DNA of 64,000 nucleotides, taken from assembly GCF_006438965.1 (NCBI RefSeq), contig NZ_RCZM01000001.1:435097-499096 (forward strand), given 5' to 3'. Shown piece after piece: positions 25,249 to 32,650 of the stretch. Under the pieces are notes generated by a model. The model was not told the origin of the DNA and searched no databases. It saw only the letters and a list, made by a program, of their open reading frames with translations. This DNA comes from Pedococcus bigeumensis. GTDB lineage: Bacteria; Actinomycetota; Actinomycetes; Actinomycetales; Dermatophilaceae. The position numbers and the translations under genes are program-made. Positions within the stretch are counted from its first letter, which is position 1, and every line of letters starts with the position of its first letter.

Positions 25249-25898
25249 ACCGGGTCGTCGGCCTCGCGCTGCTCGCGGCGGAGCCGGGCATAGGCGACGT
25301 CGGCCAGCAGGCCGATGAGCCCGTCGATGAAGGCCTCGTCGGGCACACCCGTCGCCAGCGCCCGGTGCATGACGGACCCGACCACGACGTCGGCGAGCAG
25401 GTCGACGTCGATCATGTCCTGGCGGATCTCGCCCCGGTCGATGGCACGCTGCACGGAGGTGGCGACCAGCGCGTGCAACCGGGTCGACAGGGACTCCCGC
25501 ACGCGCAGGCCGACGCCCCCGGGGTCACGGGCCGACTCGGCCAGCAACGCGGCATACGCACCGCCGGTGGAGGGGTCGCGCAGCAGCCGCGCCGCCTCGC
25601 CGATGCCGGCGCGCATGTCCGCCTCCAACGAGCCCTGGTCGCCGATCTCGATCTCGTCGAAGCTCGCGGCCACGGCATGCACAGCGAGCTCGATCTTCGA
25701 CGGCCAGCGCCGGTAGAGCGTGCTCTTGGCCACACCGGCCTTGGCGGCCACGTGCTCCATCGACATCCGAGCAACGCCCTTGTCGGCGAGCACCTGCCGT
25801 GCCGCAGCGGTGATCGCCTGCTCAGTGGCCTCCTCGCGGGGGCGACCGGGGCGGCGACTTCGGCCCTGCCGTGAACGTGAGGTCATCCCGGCGATCAT
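25245..25898 (-). CDS. TetR-family transcriptional regulator
   Basis: A 217-residue regulator with an N-terminal HTH: 'AITAAARQVLADKGVARMSM', then 'VAAKAGVAKSTLYRRWPSK' as recognition helix, followed by an all-helical ligand domain of normal size. The basic leader RSRQGRSRRPGRPR is typical. Stop codons of this gene and of the mutase overlap tail to tail. It probably represses the mutase through the 24-bp palindrome at 23477 and is released by an acyl-CoA or a pathway product; that site is not repeated before its own start. ATG 25898 or the ATG four codons later may be the start. Confidence 0.9.
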   Translation of the reverse strand: MIAGMTSRSRQGRSRRPGRPREEATEQAITAAARQVLADKGVARMSMEHVAAKAGVAKSTLYRRWPSKIELAVHAVAASFDEIEIGDQGSLEADMRAGIGEAARLLRDPSTGGAYAALLAESARDPGGVGLRVRESLSTRLHALVATSVQRAIDRGEIRQDMIDVDLLADVVVGSVMHRALATGVPDEAFIDGLIGLLADVAYARLRREQREADDPV

Positions 25899-26023
25899 GC
25901 CACTGACCGCACGATTTCAGGGGGTGGGGATTTGTCGTGGTGGACCAACCTGGGTCATGGTGGTGTGATTGCCGGCTGCGGGGTACGCCCGTGTGCCGGC
26001 CCACTCACGTAAGGATTTCTACT

Positions 26024-26761
26024 GTGTCGATTGTGGCCAAACGCGCGCTCCTCGCCGCGCTGACCGTGATCGGACTCGTGCTCCTGCTCGTCGGAGCCTG
26101 GTTCACCGTCCACCTCGGGTCGTCCGGCAGCGCCGTGCTCAGGTCCACTCCTGCCAGCGACGCGGTCGTCGTCATCGAGCCCTCCGTGCTCAACCGGGTC
26201 GACCGTCCGGTGAGCATCACCGCCGTGGCTGCCCCCGGCACGAAGATCTGGATGGGTCGCACCACGCCCACCGATGCAGAGGCCATCGTGGGGGGCGCCG
26301 ACCGCACGTCGGTCACGGGCGCCCACATCCGGGACTGGAGCCTGGTGCAGTCGCGGTCCGGTGCAGGGACTGCCCCGAACCTGGCGAGCGCCGACATCTG
26401 GCGCCAGACCGCGTCCGGCGACGGCCGGGTGCGCATCACGGTCGACCAGAGCGGTGCCCCCGAGTCGGTCGTCATCGCCGCACCGGACGGCAAGCCGGTC
26501 GACCTGACGTCACTCCGGGTCACCATCGCGCGACCCACCTGGTTCTTCCAGGCGCTCCTCGCGACGCTGGTGGGACTGCTGGCCACGGTGGCCGGGGCCG
26601 CTGGGCTCTGGCAGAGCTGGCGACACCCGACCCGGGGTCCGGCGCTGGTTCCCGCCGACGGGCCGGACGACGGGCCGGACGAGGCGTCGGCAGACCGGCC
26701 GGACAAGGCGCCCGTCGACCAGCCAGATACCGACGAACCCACCCAGGAGGTGTCCGCATGA
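26024..26761 (+). CDS. Two-helix membrane protein of unknown function
   Basis: A 246-residue protein with an N-terminal membrane helix (about 8-32, LLAALTVIGLVLLLVGAWF), an extracytoplasmic domain of about 145 residues rich in beta-forming segments, a second helix (about 178-202) and an acidic Pro/Asp-rich cytoplasmic tail with short repeats of the type PDDGPDEASADRPDKAP. No family is recognised. GTG start preceded by AAGGAT. Its stop overlaps the start of a lipoprotein gene (ATGA), so the two probably work together at the cell surface. Confidence 0.75.
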   Translation: MSIVAKRALLAALTVIGLVLLLVGAWFTVHLGSSGSAVLRSTPASDAVVVIEPSVLNRVDRPVSITAVAAPGTKIWMGRTTPTDAEAIVGGADRTSVTGAHIRDWSLVQSRSGAGTAPNLASADIWRQTASGDGRVRITVDQSGAPESVVIAAPDGKPVDLTSLRVTIARPTWFFQALLATLVGLLATVAGAAGLWQSWRHPTRGPALVPADGPDDGPDEASADRPDKAPVDQPDTDEPTQEVSA

Positions 26762-27747
26762 GCCGCTCGACCACCCGCATCGCGCTCGTCGGTGCCCTCA
26801 GCCTCGCCCTCGCCGGGTGTGGCGCCGGGGCCGGACTCGCGGGCATCCACGACGCACCCAGCCAGGTCACGACCACCGCGCCGATCTCCGCCGATACTGC
26901 CGAGACCATCGCCACCCGGGTCCTCGCCCAGGCCGCCGAGGCCAGTGCGGCCAAGCCCGCAGACGCCGAGGCGCTCCGGACCGAGGCGCTCACCGGCAGT
27001 GCGCTCGCCGTTGCCAATGCCGCCAGCCGGCTCGAGACCGATGCACCCGCCCCCACGGCACCCCTGACGCGCGCGGAGCCACCCAAGGTCCTCGGGGTCT
27101 CGCGTGGCACGGGCTGGCCGCGGCTGATCCTCGTCCAGACCAGCACCGCTGAGAACGGTGCGGTGCTCAACCTGCTGGTCTCGCCCGATGCCAAGACGCC
27201 CTACCGGCTCAGCGCGGCCGCGCCGATGCAGCCGGGTGCCACGGTGGCCGCTCTCGACTCGCTGAGCACCGGTTCGCCGCTGGTTGCCCCCGGTGCCAAG
27301 CTCGCGGTGCAGCCTGCCGACCTGCTCAAGGAGTATGCCGCGAGCCTCGCCTACCCCAAGCCGGTCGCCACCACCGATGTCGACCCCGCTGAGCCGTTCG
27401 CGACAGCGATCCGCGGGCACGCGGCCGAGCAGGCCAAGACCTTCGGCAAGCTCGCGACCCTCACGCAGGCGCACACGGTCGAGCCGGACAACACCGTCGC
27501 CATCTCGCTGCGGGGTGGCGGAGCCCTCGTCTTCGGGCTGCTCGAACGCACCGACACGATCACGCTGCGCCCCGGCGGAAAGTCGCTCACGCCCAGCGCC
27601 GACTTCCAGCGGCTGGTCCGCAAGAAGACGCTGACCAAGAGCGCCGAGCTCAAGTCCTACGAGACCGTCGTCTTCACCGTGCCGGTCGAGGGCAAGGCCC
27701 AGGTCGTCGCCGTCGACGAGGTGCTGTTCTCGGCCCAGGGCAAGTAA
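26758..27747 (+). CDS. Secreted lipoprotein of unknown function
   Basis: A 329-residue protein with a lipoprotein signal (SRSTTRIALVGALSLALAGC; lipobox LALAGC, Cys21). The mature part is Ala/Thr-rich at first, then has a repeated alpha/beta pattern such as 'WPRLILVQTSTAENGAVLNL' and 'TVAISLRGGGALVFGLLERT'. No catalytic motif seen. It is coupled to the preceding membrane-protein gene and lies 14 bases before the YbbN-like gene. It may be a surface component of a two-protein complex; function not assignable. Confidence 0.8.
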   Translation: MSRSTTRIALVGALSLALAGCGAGAGLAGIHDAPSQVTTTAPISADTAETIATRVLAQAAEASAAKPADAEALRTEALTGSALAVANAASRLETDAPAPTAPLTRAEPPKVLGVSRGTGWPRLILVQTSTAENGAVLNLLVSPDAKTPYRLSAAAPMQPGATVAALDSLSTGSPLVAPGAKLAVQPADLLKEYAASLAYPKPVATTDVDPAEPFATAIRGHAAEQAKTFGKLATLTQAHTVEPDNTVAISLRGGGALVFGLLERTDTITLRPGGKSLTPSADFQRLVRKKTLTKSAELKSYETVVFTVPVEGKAQVVAVDEVLFSAQGK

Positions 27748-27761
27748 GGGACAATCGCCGC

Positions 27762-28745
27762 ATGAGTGATCGGCCGTTGACCACGGGTGGCCTGCGGGGC
27801 GCCATCGACCTGACCGCGTTGCGGAGCCAGCCCCCGTCGGGCGCACCGTCTGCCGCTGCCGGAGGGTCCGCCGCAGGGGCGGCCGGTGGCGCGGCTGCGG
27901 GTGCCGGAGTGGCCGGGCGCACCGGCGTGGTCGTCGAGGGGACCGACACCAACTTCCAGGAGATCGCGAACGCCTCGGTCGGTGTGCCGATGCTGTTGGT
28001 CCTGTGGGCGGCCCAGATCCCCGAGTCGCTCGACTACCTCGACACGGTCGTCGCGGTCGCAGGCAGCTACGAGGGTCGGTTCCAGGTCGTCAGCGTCAAC
28101 GTCGAGGAGAACCCGACGCTGCTGCGCGCCTTCCAGGTCCAGAGCGTCCCGGTGACAATAGGCCTCATCCAGGGCCAGCCGGTGCCCATGTTCGCGGGCA
28201 TCCAGCCCGACACCGCCCTGCGTCCGGTGCTCGACGAGTTCCTCGGCCTGGCGGTGCAGCACGGCGTGACCGGGCGCGTGGACATCGCCGGGGCGGGCGC
28301 CGCCCCCGAAGGCGAAGAGGTCGAGGAGCAGCTCCCCCCGCTGCACCAAGAGGCCTACGACGCCATCGAGCGGGGCGACCTCGATGGTGCCGCCACGGCA
28401 TACCAGCAGGCGTTGAAGCAGAACCCTGCGGACGCGGACGCCGAGCTCGGGCTTGCCCAGGTGGGCCTGATGCAGCGCACCGACGGTGCGGACCTGCAGG
28501 CGGCCCGCGCAGCGGCGGCCGAGCACCCGACCGACGTCGCCGCCCAGGGGCTCGTCGCGGACCTCGACGTCCTCGGTGGTCACGTGGAGGACGCGTTCCT
28601 GCGGCTTCTCGACCTGGTCCGGGCCACTGCTGGTGAGGAGCGGGAGCAGGCCAAGAACCACCTGCTGCAGCTGTTCGCGGTGGTCGGGTCGCACGACGAG
28701 CGGGTGCGCAAGGCGCGCACGGCGCTGATGAGCGCGCTGTTCTGA
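27762..28745 (+). CDS. YbbN/CnoX-like thioredoxin-fold and TPR protein
   Basis: A 327-residue cytoplasmic protein. It has a flexible Ala/Gly-rich N-terminus (1-50), a thioredoxin fold (about 55-165) in which the CxxC position reads WAAQIPES with no cysteine, and a helical TPR-like half (about 190-327; 'LPPLHQEAYDAIERGDLDGA'). The cis-Pro segment 'VQSVPVTIGLIQGQ' fits the fold. E. coli CnoX (YbbN) is a chaperone-like holdase that hands clients to GroEL and DnaK; a holdase role without disulfide chemistry is inferred here. The length equals other actinobacterial tetratricopeptide/thioredoxin co-chaperones. Confidence 0.88.
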   Translation: MSDRPLTTGGLRGAIDLTALRSQPPSGAPSAAAGGSAAGAAGGAAAGAGVAGRTGVVVEGTDTNFQEIANASVGVPMLLVLWAAQIPESLDYLDTVVAVAGSYEGRFQVVSVNVEENPTLLRAFQVQSVPVTIGLIQGQPVPMFAGIQPDTALRPVLDEFLGLAVQHGVTGRVDIAGAGAAPEGEEVEEQLPPLHQEAYDAIERGDLDGAATAYQQALKQNPADADAELGLAQVGLMQRTDGADLQAARAAAAEHPTDVAAQGLVADLDVLGGHVEDAFLRLLDLVRATAGEEREQAKNHLLQLFAVVGSHDERVRKARTALMSALF

Positions 28746-28810
28746 CAGCTGTCCCAGATGTTGGGGGGAGGGGGTAGTAAGCGCGCCCCCTGAGCCGACA
28801 GGATGGGTGC

Positions 28811-30124
28811 ATGGCAAAGACGCAGGAACACCTCATCGGACTGTTGCTGGGCGCGGAGGGTGACTGGCCGCGCGCGTTCGAGACGCTCGCCGGGCGGCTG
28901 GGCGTCCTGACCGGCCCCGACGGCTCGAGCCACCAGATCAACACCGAACGCATGACGATCGAGCCGTTCAACCTGCGGGACAAACCGCGGCAGGACCTGG
29001 TGATCGACCGACTGGCCTACTGGTACTACCACCCGCGGGAGTGGCTCAAGAAGGCCGCCCTGATGGATGACGTCTACCTGCTCAACAGTCCGTTCACCTT
29101 CCAGTCCATGGAGAAGCACTCCGCCTACTGTGCCCTGCTGCGCCTGGGGATGAACGTCCCCGAGACCGTCCTGGTGCCCTACAAGAACCCCATCGACAAC
29201 GCGCGCTGGGCCTTCACGGCGGCCCGCTACAACAAGGAGTTCGACCTCGACGCGATCGCCGAGCAGATCGGCTACCCGCTGTTCATGAAGCCGTTCGACG
29301 GTGGCGGCTGGCGCGGCGTGTCACAGGTCAAGAACGTCGACGACCTGCACAGCGCCTACGACGACTCCGGCGAGATGCTGATGCACCTGCAGGCGTCGGT
29401 AGCGGACTTCGAGGTGTTTGCGCGCGCGCTGACGATCGGGCCCGAGACGATGGTGATGAAGTTCCAGCCCGACGAGCCGATGCACAACAGGTATGCCGTC
29501 CAGCACGGCTTCCTCGGCGAAGGCGTGGGCACCGAGGCGGTCACCATCGCCCAGACGGTGAACGCGTTCTTCCGGTGGGAGTTCAACTCCTGCGAGATGC
29601 TCGTGAAGGACGGCGTGGTCTACCCGATCGACTACGCGAACGCCTGCCCGGACGTGGCTGTCACCTCGCTGCACTACTACTTCCCGTGGGCGATGAAGGC
29701 GCTGCTCAAGTGGTCGGTGTTCTGCGTGGCCACCGGACGCAAGGCGCGCACCCAGGTCGACACCGGGCCGTGGTTCGAGATCGCCGACGACGCGGCGCTC
29801 GACTACGGCGCGAAGCTCGGGGCGTACCAGGGGCTGGCCGATGCCCACTTCGACACCGACCACTACCGCGAGTTCTGTGAGGTGGCGCTCCCGAACATCG
29901 ACGACATGGTGCTCGAGTGGGTGGACTCACCCGACTTCCGCAGCCTGCTGACCGACACCATCCAGACGACCTATCCCCAGCACGAGTGGGACAAGTTCGA
30001 AGGCCACTTCGGCGGCCTGACCAAGATGTGGGTCAAGGACGAGCAGTCCCGGCTCGGCACTGGCAGCTCTGCTGTCGACGAGACCGTCGTGAGCGGGCCG
30101 GCGCCCGCCCTCACGGCCGACTGA
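28811..30124 (+). CDS. ATP-grasp domain protein of unknown function
   Basis: A 437-residue RimK/glutathione-synthetase-like ATP-grasp enzyme. The region 'MEKHSAYCALLRLGMNVPET' matches the pre-ATP-grasp linker, 'YPLFMKPFDGGGWRGVSQV' is the lysine/glycine-rich ATP loop, and 'KDGVVYPIDYANACPDVAV' holds the Asp/Asn metal ligands. ATP-grasp enzymes join a carboxylate to an amine or thiol through an acyl-phosphate. Acceptor and product are unknown, and the gene is alone between the YbbN-like gene and a terminator. A C-terminal tail after about residue 415 looks disordered. Confidence 0.78.
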   Translation: MAKTQEHLIGLLLGAEGDWPRAFETLAGRLGVLTGPDGSSHQINTERMTIEPFNLRDKPRQDLVIDRLAYWYYHPREWLKKAALMDDVYLLNSPFTFQSMEKHSAYCALLRLGMNVPETVLVPYKNPIDNARWAFTAARYNKEFDLDAIAEQIGYPLFMKPFDGGGWRGVSQVKNVDDLHSAYDDSGEMLMHLQASVADFEVFARALTIGPETMVMKFQPDEPMHNRYAVQHGFLGEGVGTEAVTIAQTVNAFFRWEFNSCEMLVKDGVVYPIDYANACPDVAVTSLHYYFPWAMKALLKWSVFCVATGRKARTQVDTGPWFEIADDAALDYGAKLGAYQGLADAHFDTDHYREFCEVALPNIDDMVLEWVDSPDFRSLLTDTIQTTYPQHEWDKFEGHFGGLTKMWVKDEQSRLGTGSSAVDETVVSGPAPALTAD

Positions 30125-30153
30125 AGGTCAGTCGCCTGCTGGACGCACGATGA

Positions 30154-30182
30154 ACGGGCCCCGCCAGTCTGGCGGGGCCCGT
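30154..30182. terminator. Strong hairpin after the ATP-grasp gene
   Basis: ACGGGCCCCGCCAG (30154-30167) and its exact complement (30169-30182) form a 14-bp stem with a 1-base centre. It starts 29 bases after the ATP-grasp stop. Rho-independent-type terminator without U-run. Confidence 0.85.
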
Positions 30183-30206
30183 CGGGTCATGCGGGGTGCG
30201 GGAGCC

Positions 30207-30377
30207 TCAACAGGCCCGGCACTCCTGTTCGATCTGGTGTCGGCGTGCCTCGGGCTGCATGAGCCGGGGGCGACGCAGGCCGCGGAGCTGGTCGAGTGTG
30301 GCAATGTTGGGACGCGAGCTGCCCATGCGAGGCAACGTGCGAGGCCCGGGCGTGTGTGGCGGGTTCGTGGGCGTCAT
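30207..30377 (-). CDS. Possible small 56-residue protein
   Basis: On the minus strand downstream of pgm there is a 56-codon frame starting ATG at 30377. It contains 'RTLPRMGSSRPNIATLDQLR' and ends with the cysteine pair CRAC before the stop. Third positions are mostly G or C, but so is the region. There is no good ribosome site: the nearest GGAGG is 20 bases from the ATG. The C-terminal CRAC could be a metal ligand or just chance. It is one of the two intergenic stretches above 300 bases in the window, so the frame is listed but is uncertain. Confidence 0.25.
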   Translation of the reverse strand: MTPTNPPHTPGPRTLPRMGSSRPNIATLDQLRGLRRPRLMQPEARRHQIEQECRAC

Positions 30378-30397
30378 GTCTTGGTCAACGGAGCGTC

Positions 30398-30426
30398 CCT
30401 CCGGTTTGTTCCGGAGGATGCCTCCG
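30398..30426 (-). promoter_or_regulatory. Three-segment alternative hairpin downstream of pgm
   Basis: In transcript sense (minus strand) the order is CGGAGG, CAT, CCTCCGG, AACAAA, CCGGAGG. The middle segment can pair with the first or the third but not both. It may simply terminate the glgE-pgm transcript, or it may be a switch ahead of the small frame at 30207-30377. No U-run follows. Confidence 0.4.
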
Positions 30427-30455
30427 AATTTATCCGCCCCGGTCAGCCGCCTCGG

Positions 30456-32102
30456 TCAGCCGCCGAGGGCCGCTCCGACGACGTCCTTGGCCTCGGCCTG
30501 CACCTGGGCGAGGTGCTCGGCGCCCTTGAACGACTCCGCGTAGATCTTGTAGACGTCCTCGGTCCCCGACGGACGGGCGGCAAACCACGCGCTCTCGGTC
30601 GTCACCTTGAGACCGCCGATGGCTGCCCCGTTGCCGGGCGCCTCGGTCAGCTTGGCCGTGATCGGCTCACCGGCCAACGAGTCGGCAGCCACGTCACCGG
30701 GGGAGAGGGCGGCGAGCTTGGCCTTCTGGTCGCGGGTGGCCGCGGCGTCGATGCGTGCGTAGGCCGGGTCGCCGTGCTTCTCGGTCAGCTCGCTGTAGTG
30801 CTGGCTGGGGCTCTGGCCGGTCACGGCGAGGATCTCGGAGGCGAGCAGCGCCAGGATGATGCCGTCCTTGTCGGTGGTCCAGGCCTTCCCGTCGCGGCGC
30901 AGGAACGACGCACCGGCCGACTCCTCGCCACCGAAGCCGAAGCTCCCGTCGATGAGTCCGGGCACGAACCACTTGAACCCGACCGGCACCTCGACGAGCC
31001 GCCGCCCGCCGATGTCGGCAGCGACCCGGTCGATCATGGAGGAGGACACCAGCGTCTTGCCGATGGCGGCATCGGCCGGCCAGTCGGGGCGCGCGCCACC
31101 GAACAGGTACTGGATGGCCACAGCGAGGAAGTGGTTGGGGTTCATCAACCCGCCGTCCGGCGTGACGATGCCGTGCCGGTCGGAGTCGGCGTCGTTGCCG
31201 GTCGCGATGTCGTACTCGTCCTTGCGCTCGATGAGGGACGCCATCGCGTAGGGGGAGGAGCAGTCCATCCGGATCTTGCCGTCCCAGTCCAGGGTCATGA
31301 ACCGCCAGGTCGGGTCGACGAGAGGGTTGACCACGGTGAGGTCGAGGCCGTGGCGCTCCGCGATCTCCCCCCAGTAGTGGACCGCGGCGCCGCCCAGCGG
31401 GTCTGCTCCGATCCGCACGCCGGCGTCCTTGATCCGTTGCAGGTCGACGACGTTCGGTAGGTCGTCGATGTAGGTACCCAGGAAGTCGTAGGGCTGTGCG
31501 TGGGCGCGAGCCCGGCTGAAGGGGATGCGACGGACGTCCTTGAGGCCATCGGCGATCAGCTCGTTGGCGCGGGCAGCGATGACCTTCGTCGCATCGCTGT
31601 CCGCGGGCCCTCCGTGCGGCGGGTTGTACTTGAACCCACCGTCCGCGGGCGGGTTGTGGGAGGGGGTGACGACGATCCCGTCGGCGAGCACCGACCCGCT
31701 GGTCCGGCCCTCGTTGGCGCGGATGATCGCGTGGCTGACAGCGGGTGTGGGGGTGTAGCCGTCGCGGTCGTCGACCAGGACGATCACGTCGTTGGCTGCC
31801 AGCACCTCGAGCGCCGAGGCCCAGGCCGGTTCCGAGAGGCCATGGGTGTCACGACCGATGAACAGCGGACCGTCGTAGCCCTGAGAGCTGCGGTAGTCGC
31901 AGATGGCCTGGGTTGTCGCCAGGATGTGGGCCTCGTTGAAGGCCGTCTTCAGGCTGGACCCCCTGTGGCCCGACGTGCCGAAGGCGACCTGTTGGTCGAT
32001 GTCGTCCGGGTCCGGCACCAAGGTGTAGTAGGCCGTGACGAGGTGGGCGACGTCGACGAGGTCGGAGGGCTGGGCGAGCTGTCCTGCGCGCGGGTCGTTC
32101 AT
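30456..32102 (-). CDS. pgm: Phosphoglucomutase, alpha-D-glucose type
   Basis: A 548-residue enzyme that interconverts glucose-1-phosphate and glucose-6-phosphate. Motifs are [11 protein letters not shown], the catalytic serine loop '[19 protein letters not shown]', the metal-binding '[12 protein letters not shown]', the sugar loop '[11 protein letters not shown]' and the phosphate loop '[12 protein letters not shown]'. The ATG at 32102 overlaps the vanZ stop (ATGA). It is the last gene of the GlgE operon and links glucan breakdown by GlgP to central metabolism. Confidence 0.95.
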   Translation of the reverse strand: MNDPRAGQLAQPSDLVDVAHLVTAYYTLVPDPDDIDQQVAFGTSGHRGSSLKTAFNEAHILATTQAICDYRSSQGYDGPLFIGRDTHGLSEPAWASALEVLAANDVIVLVDDRDGYTPTPAVSHAIIRANEGRTSGSVLADGIVVTPSHNPPADGGFKYNPPHGGPADSDATKVIAARANELIADGLKDVRRIPFSRARAHAQPYDFLGTYIDDLPNVVDLQRIKDAGVRIGADPLGGAAVHYWGEIAERHGLDLTVVNPLVDPTWRFMTLDWDGKIRMDCSSPYAMASLIERKDEYDIATGNDADSDRHGIVTPDGGLMNPNHFLAVAIQYLFGGARPDWPADAAIGKTLVSSSMIDRVAADIGGRRLVEVPVGFKWFVPGLIDGSFGFGGEESAGASFLRRDGKAWTTDKDGIILALLASEILAVTGQSPSQHYSELTEKHGDPAYARIDAAATRDQKAKLAALSPGDVAADSLAGEPITAKLTEAPGNGAAIGGLKVTTESAWFAARPSGTEDVYKIYAESFKGAEHLAQVQAEAKDVVGAALGG

Positions 32103-32650
32103 GGGGCCACCCTTCCACTTTCGCGCCGTGCTGCCCACCGCAGTCCCACGAGCAGGATCCCCGCAGCCAGCCCCAGCAGCACTCCCGTGAGGTTGTCGGC
32201 CAGGTCGGTGGTGTCGCAGGCTCGCTGCAGCCCCCGGAAAACCTGCTGACCGGCCTCGTAGCCGAAGGGGAGCGCCGCCGCCACGGCGACGACCGCCAGC
32301 CCCTCGGGACGGCGCAGCCGAGTGGCGACGAGGGCGGCGAAAACCCCGACGGGCACGAGCAGCAGCACGTTGAGGATGCGCTGGTCGTCAGCGGTGACTG
32401 CAGCGAGCCCCAGGGCCACCGGGTGGATGGCACACGACCGGTCGGGTTCGAGGACCCCGGTGTCGGTGACGCCCGGCGGCGACATGGTCACCACGGTGGC
32501 GAAAGCCACCGCACCCCCGAGCAGGACGCGCTCGAGGGTGACGACGAGGTGGGCGCGGCCGCGCCAGACCCACCACGCCGCCAGCACGGCATACGCCAGG
32601 ACGACCGGGACCACGAGCACGGGGATCCGGTAGCCCCAGAAGTGGGTCAC
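32099..32650 (-). CDS. VanZ-like membrane protein
   Basis: A 183-residue protein with four or five membrane helices and the VanZ-family motifs '[18 protein letters not shown]', '[11 protein letters not shown]' and '[19 protein letters not shown]'. VanZ was named for teicoplanin resistance but most members have unknown function. It overlaps glgB (GTGA) and pgm (ATGA) by 4 bases each, so it is firmly part of the glucan operon, an unusual companion there. Confidence 0.85.
   Translation of the reverse strand: MTHFWGYRIPVLVVPVVLAYAVLAAWWVWRGRAHLVVTLERVLLGGAVAFATVVTMSPPGVTDTGVLEPDRSCAIHPVALGLAAVTADDQRILNVLLLVPVGVFAALVATRLRRPEGLAVVAVAAALPFGYEAGQQVFRGLQRACDTTDLADNLTGVLLGLAAGILLVGLRWAARRESGRVAP

Noticed and set aside
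30150-31460. Long plus-strand open frame opposite pgm
   Set aside because: The minus strand encodes a full phosphoglucomutase with all motifs; the plus frame has no recognisable domain and runs across the ATP-grasp terminator.
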